Source: Oscillibacter sp.
GTDB lineage: Bacteria; Bacillota; Clostridia; Oscillospirales; Oscillospiraceae
Assembly (NCBI GenBank): GCA_003539495.1
Contig: DPPB01000020.1
Location: 62,001 to 126,000 of the forward strand
Reading direction: 5' to 3'
Length of the DNA stretch: 64,000 nt
The position numbers and the translations under genes are program-made. Each line of letters opens with the position of its first letter. The first letter of the stretch is position 1. Positions 59,074 to 64,000 of this stretch are shown here, piece by piece. Below the pieces are notes generated by a model. It saw only the letters and a list, made by a program, of their open reading frames with translations. It ran no database searches and was not told where the DNA came from.

Positions 59074-60414
59074 GTGACAGAAACCGGGTTCCATCTGAAG
59101 CACCATCTGACGTCCTTCCAGATCATGATCCTCGGCTTTGCCGGCGTGATCCTGCTGGGCGCGCTGGTACTGATGCTGCCCATCTCGGCGGCGGGGCGGG
59201 TGTGGACGCCGTTTCACGAGGCGCTGTTCACCTCCACCTCCGCCGTCTGCGTGACGGGCCTGGTGGTGCTGGATACAGGCAGCTACTGGTCCGGCTTCGG
59301 TCAGACCGTTATCCTGCTGCTGATCCAAATCGGCGGCTTAGGCGTCATCACGGCGGCTGTAACGTTTTTGATGCTCTCCGGCAAGAATATCTCGCTGAAG
59401 GAGCGCAGCGCCATGCAGGACGCCATCTCCGCGCCGGTGGTGGGAGGCATCGTGCGCCTGACAAGGTTTATCTTAAAAGGAACATTCCTTGTAGAGCTGA
59501 TTGGCGCGCTGGCGCTGGGGCCGGCGTTCTGCCGGGACTATGGGCTGCGGGGCGTGTGGATGGCGGTGTTTCACTCCGTATCCGCCTTCTGCAACGCGGG
59601 GTTCGACATTCTCGGCCGCACCGGCACACTGTATCCCTCGCTGACGGCGTACATTGCCGATCCGCTGGTCAACATCGTCATTATGCTGCTGATTGTTATA
59701 GGCGGCATCGGCTTTCTGACATGGGACGATGTCTGCACGCACCGGCTGCACCTGCGTCGGTACCGGATGCAGAGCAAGGTCATTCTGAGCGCAACGATCC
59801 TCCTGATCGCACTTCCGGCACTGATTTTCTTCCTGACAGACTTTGCAGAGCTTCCCACGGGGGAGCGTGTTTTGGCATCGCTCTTTCAGGCGGTCACGCC
59901 GCGAACGGCGGGCTATAACACCGCAGACCTGGCAAAAATGAGCGACACCTCACAGGCGGTCACGATTTTGCTGATGCTGACCGGCGGCGCACCCGGCTCC
60001 ACCGCAGGCGGCATGAAGGTGACAACGCTGGCCGTGCTGGCAGCCAATGCGGTGGCTGCATTCCGCAGGCGGGAGGATCCGCAGCTTTTTAGGCGCAGGC
60101 TGGAGCCCTCCGCTGTACGGAATGCCGCCGCCATCCTGCTGCTGTATCTGGGATTGACCTTCATGGGTGCAGCGGTTATCAGCGCGGCGGAGAAGCTGCC
60201 GCTGGGCGCCTGCCTCTATGAAACGGCGTCTGCCGCCGGAACGGTAGGGCTGACGCTGGGGCTGACGCCGCAGCTGGGTACGCTGTCACAGAGTATTCTC
60301 ATTCTGCTGATGTTCTTCGGGCGTGTGGGAGGATTGACTCTGATCTACGCCGCATTTTCCGGACATGACCTGACGCATGCCCGCTATCCGAAGGAAATGA
60401 TTACCGTTGGCTGA
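59074..60414 (+). CDS. ktrB: KtrB/TrkH-type potassium transporter
   Basis: 446 residues from the GTG at 59074, which is better spaced from AGGGGGTGAG than the GTG at 59065. It has four repeats of membrane-pore-membrane type. Selectivity filter regions include SAVCVTGLVVLD, SAFCNAGFDIL and TPRTAGYNTADL, each with the conserved Gly. It imports K+ together with KtrA. No c-di-AMP (ydaO) riboswitch is seen upstream. A TATACT at 59024 is a possible -10 box. Confidence 0.92.
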   Translation: MTETGFHLKHHLTSFQIMILGFAGVILLGALVLMLPISAAGRVWTPFHEALFTSTSAVCVTGLVVLDTGSYWSGFGQTVILLLIQIGGLGVITAAVTFLMLSGKNISLKERSAMQDAISAPVVGGIVRLTRFILKGTFLVELIGALALGPAFCRDYGLRGVWMAVFHSVSAFCNAGFDILGRTGTLYPSLTAYIADPLVNIVIMLLIVIGGIGFLTWDDVCTHRLHLRRYRMQSKVILSATILLIALPALIFFLTDFAELPTGERVLASLFQAVTPRTAGYNTADLAKMSDTSQAVTILLMLTGGAPGSTAGGMKVTTLAVLAANAVAAFRRREDPQLFRRRLEPSAVRNAAAILLLYLGLTFMGAAVISAAEKLPLGACLYETASAAGTVGLTLGLTPQLGTLSQSILILLMFFGRVGGLTLIYAAFSGHDLTHARYPKEMITVG

Positions 60415-60426
60415 AAGGAGCGCACG

Positions 60427-61074
60427 ATGAAAAATGTATTATTGATCGGGCTTGGCCGCTTCGGGCGGCACCTTGCCATGCAGCTGAGTGAGCTGGGGCA
60501 TCAGGTGATGGCCGTGGACCGGGACGAGGAGCGCGTCAACGAGTGTATGGACTTTGTTACCAACGCACAGATCGGCGACAGCACCCGCGTGGATTTTCTG
60601 CGATCGCTGGGCGTTGGGAACTATGACGTCTGCTACGTTACTATCAGCGGAGATTTTCAGAACTCGCTGGAAACGACGTCGCTGCTCAAGGAGCTGGGGG
60701 CAAAATATGTGGTATCCCGCGCCGAACGGGATGTGCAGGCAAAATTCCTGCTGCGCAACGGCGCGGACGCAGTGACATACCCGGAAAAGCAGCTGGCGAA
60801 GTGGGCGGCCATCCGGTACACGGCCAACCATATCTTCAGCTACATAGAACTGGACGAAAAGCATGCCATTATCGAGGTCGCCGTCCCGGATAGCTGGCAG
60901 GGTCACAGCATAGGTGAGCTGGACATCCGCCGTAAGTACGGCGTCAACATCCTCGGCGTGAAGCGAAGCGACAAAACCGATGTGAATGTCTCATCGGAAA
61001 CCATGCTGGACAGCAACCTGACGCTGCTGGTGCTGGGCGAAAACCAACTACTGAAAAAACACTTCCACCTGTAG
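60427..61074 (+). CDS. ktrA: KtrA/TrkA-type regulatory subunit (RCK domains)
   Basis: 215 residues. The NAD/ATP-binding motif is GLGRFGRHLA, followed by VDRDEERVNE, and a C-terminal RCK_C domain (IGELDIRRKYGVNILGVKR) that in many KtrA proteins binds c-di-AMP. It forms a ring on KtrB and opens it when ATP binds. It follows ktrB by 12 bases. Confidence 0.93.
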   Translation: MKNVLLIGLGRFGRHLAMQLSELGHQVMAVDRDEERVNECMDFVTNAQIGDSTRVDFLRSLGVGNYDVCYVTISGDFQNSLETTSLLKELGAKYVVSRAERDVQAKFLLRNGADAVTYPEKQLAKWAAIRYTANHIFSYIELDEKHAIIEVAVPDSWQGHSIGELDIRRKYGVNILGVKRSDKTDVNVSSETMLDSNLTLLVLGENQLLKKHFHL

Positions 61075-61082
61075 AATAAAAA

Positions 61083-61119
61083 CCCGCCTTTCGAAAATTA
61101 CTCGGAAGGCGGGCTTCGT
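61083..61119 (+). terminator. Terminator of ktrBA
   Basis: A 12-bp stem with one G-U pair (61083-61094 with 61102-61113) followed by CTTCGTTT. Confidence 0.75.
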
Positions 61120-61251
61120 TTATATATAGTAGCATGATAGAGCGAGGGCCCTTGAGATAGGCAGCAGCTGGTGATGCGCTATATGCACACGGCAAAAAAA
61201 GAAGCACCTTCCGCTACTCCTGATAGGGGTACCTTGAAGCGTGTCCTCGGA

Positions 61252-62985
<1,734 letters not shown>

Positions 62986-63019
62986 TCAATCGGTTTGTTT
63001 GTCTATGCGAACCTGTTTT

Positions 63020-63286
63020 TCAGGCGGAAATATTTTTTGCGTCCTGCTCCAGGTCGATGACCTGTTTCATAAGATCGACCGTAGATTGCGTTCCTCCGAA
63101 ACTGAATTCCGCGAACACAATGTACTCTCTGCCGCATACATGCTGTCGGCGGCTTTTTATAATCTTGCCGTCCCTTTCTTCCACTGCGGTATCCCGCACT
63201 GCCTTGGCAGAGGGAATATCCTCATCTCCATGCTTTTCTTCACTGTAGGAGCGGGGACGCTCATTGTATTTGAATTTATACGCCAT
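63020..63286 (-). CDS. Small conserved element-borne protein
   Basis: 88 residues from the ATG at 63286, after GGGAAAGGAACGAT. The N-terminal half is charged. The C-terminal half (REYIVFAEFSFGGTQSTVDL) has a strand-helix pattern loosely like that of small transposon proteins encoded beside serine recombinases. It is upstream of the recombinase on the same strand. I do not recognise a named family. Confidence 0.6.
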   Translation of the reverse strand: MAYKFKYNERPRSYSEEKHGDEDIPSAKAVRDTAVEERDGKIIKSRRQHVCGREYIVFAEFSFGGTQSTVDLMKQVIDLEQDAKNISA

Positions 63287-63336
63287 ATCGTTCCTTTCCC
63301 CTGACGCTACAGTCAGGCAACAAAAATAGCAGACCG

Positions 63337-63582
63337 TTACATGGTCTGCTGCTGTGTTTGTTCTGCCTGCTGATCTTCGGTCCACTGCTGTTCTGTAGAT
63401 GATTGCTCATCCTGTGTGAGCACCATGGCTACGCCGGCCACCAGTCCGATGACAGCGCCGATATTTTTGGCTTCCTGTTCTGCCTGGATACGGCGGTAAC
63501 GTTCCTCGACATCTTCGTTACCATTATCCAGTAACGCTCCAGTTACCGCCAGACCATACAGTCCAGCGTGGAGCGGCTTCAT
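63337..63582 (-). CDS. Small membrane-associated hypothetical protein
   Basis: 81 residues. The start ATG at 63582 overlaps the previous gene by ATGA, which signals coupled translation. A helix rich in Glu and Arg (EERYRRIQAEQEAKN) precedes a hydrophobic stretch (IGAVIGLVAGVAMVL) and a Gln-rich tail. Probably part of the element's accessory module. Function unknown. Confidence 0.6.
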   Translation of the reverse strand: MKPLHAGLYGLAVTGALLDNGNEDVEERYRRIQAEQEAKNIGAVIGLVAGVAMVLTQDEQSSTEQQWTEDQQAEQTQQQTM

Positions 63583-63908
63583 AGAAACAGGTTGCGGATG
63601 TTGCTGACCACTGTCGCTGTGCCATACCCCATCCCCAGCAGTGCCGCCACGATGAGCAGTACCAGTACGATCCATTTGGCCACTACGATCAGGTCGAAGT
63701 CCGGAAGCCAGTCCAGCCATTTGCAGGAATGCTTTTCTTTCTTCTTCCCAGCCTGTTCCAGCAGAGTGGCCATCTCCGTCAACGATTTCTGGATCTCCGC
63801 CATGCTGTTCTGCACCGCTGTCAGGTCTGTGTGTGATCTCAGGTTCGGAAGATACTCCCGCATTCCACGCACTTCCCACCCGATGGATTCTGTCTTCTGT
63901 GTCAGCAT
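63579..63908 (-). CDS. Coiled-coil membrane protein of the element, possibly partial
   Basis: 109 residues from the ATG at 63908, eight bases after GGAGG. A helical, coiled-coil-like N-terminal half (LTAVQNSMAEIQKSLTEMAT) leads to one membrane segment near the end (IVLVLLIVAALLGMGYG). The same frame stays open to the right edge (64000), with a Pro/Ser-rich sequence, so the gene may begin outside the window. It resembles small accessory proteins of mobilisable elements in general layout only. Confidence 0.6.
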   Translation of the reverse strand: MLTQKTESIGWEVRGMREYLPNLRSHTDLTAVQNSMAEIQKSLTEMATLLEQAGKKKEKHSCKWLDWLPDFDLIVVAKWIVLVLLIVAALLGMGYGTATVVSNIRNLFL

Positions 63909-64000
63909 CGTCAGAGCCTCCGGCAGCGGACACTGGATGACAATGGGCGTGATCGGTGAACTCGACTCCCGCGCTGTCGGCTGCGGTGAAGGCTCGGGCC

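Overview
The window reads as a chromosomal segment of a spore-forming Clostridia-type Firmicute (Bacillota), most like the GC-rich gut Oscillospiraceae. This is inferred from the ctsR/clpC heat-shock operon with textbook CtsR boxes, the spore maturation pair spmA-spmB, an AbrB/SpoVT regulator, the RNase Y-ymdB pair, ktr-type K+ uptake, zinc-binding S14/L36/L24, and a KOW-domain gene between map and infA inside a complete S10-spc-alpha ribosomal operon. No rRNA, tRNA or CRISPR array is seen. One small RNA gene, the SRP RNA, is clear.

Layout: 1-471 is the end of a CoA-transferase. 1107-6752 is a visibly AT-richer locus: a D-glutamate-cyclase-like enzyme, a PucR/CdaR-type regulator, a DctP-DctQ-DctM TRAP transporter and a RidA protein. 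Its large permease carries an in-frame TGA exactly where a Trp is expected. 6918-10482 is ctsR-mcsA-clpC (minus strand), lacking mcsB and with a one-finger McsA, under two CtsR operators. 10619-14416 holds a ferredoxin, two RNA methyltransferases, an AbrB-like regulator, spmAB and a small ribbon-helix-helix protein. 14477-19229 holds argS, a DUF1934 gene, an orphan barstar-like protein and an RlmI-type methyltransferase. 19334-26963 holds an amidase, rny, ymdB, a YbaK-type deacylase, an SbcD-like nuclease, asparaginase and an archaeal-type ProRS.

27608-43896 is the ribosomal super-operon from a strong promoter through rpsJ to rplQ. It has a long structured leader, a second structured gap between rpsJ and rplC, and a tandem-repeat insertion between rpsZ and rpsH. 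44209-48870 has a zinc-ribbon membrane protein, secG, lexA with a damaged-looking LexA box on its promoter, ybaB, dnaX and the SRP RNA. 49554-51638 is a pair of COG0523/CobW GTPases, one with a very His-rich loop and one apparently fused to a YcgQ (DUF1980)-like domain. 51854-55443 encodes two secreted proteins, one a dockerin-bearing glucosaminidase. 55712-56495 is an AT-rich XRE regulator plus an Imm11-like orphan immunity gene. 56560-61074 pairs a DUF1538 permease with a tandem PII-like protein, followed by ktrB-ktrA. From 61252 to the right edge an integrative element begins, with a large serine recombinase and small cargo genes.

A family of dispersed intergenic repeats (at least six copies here) sits close to gene ends across the window, and other palindromic repeats lie at 27031-27126 and 49030-49451. 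The best candidates for something undescribed are the TRAP/glutamate-cyclase locus with its UGA, the McsB-less heat-shock operon, the two structured ribosomal leaders, the paired CobW proteins, the DUF1538/PII pair, and the repeat family.
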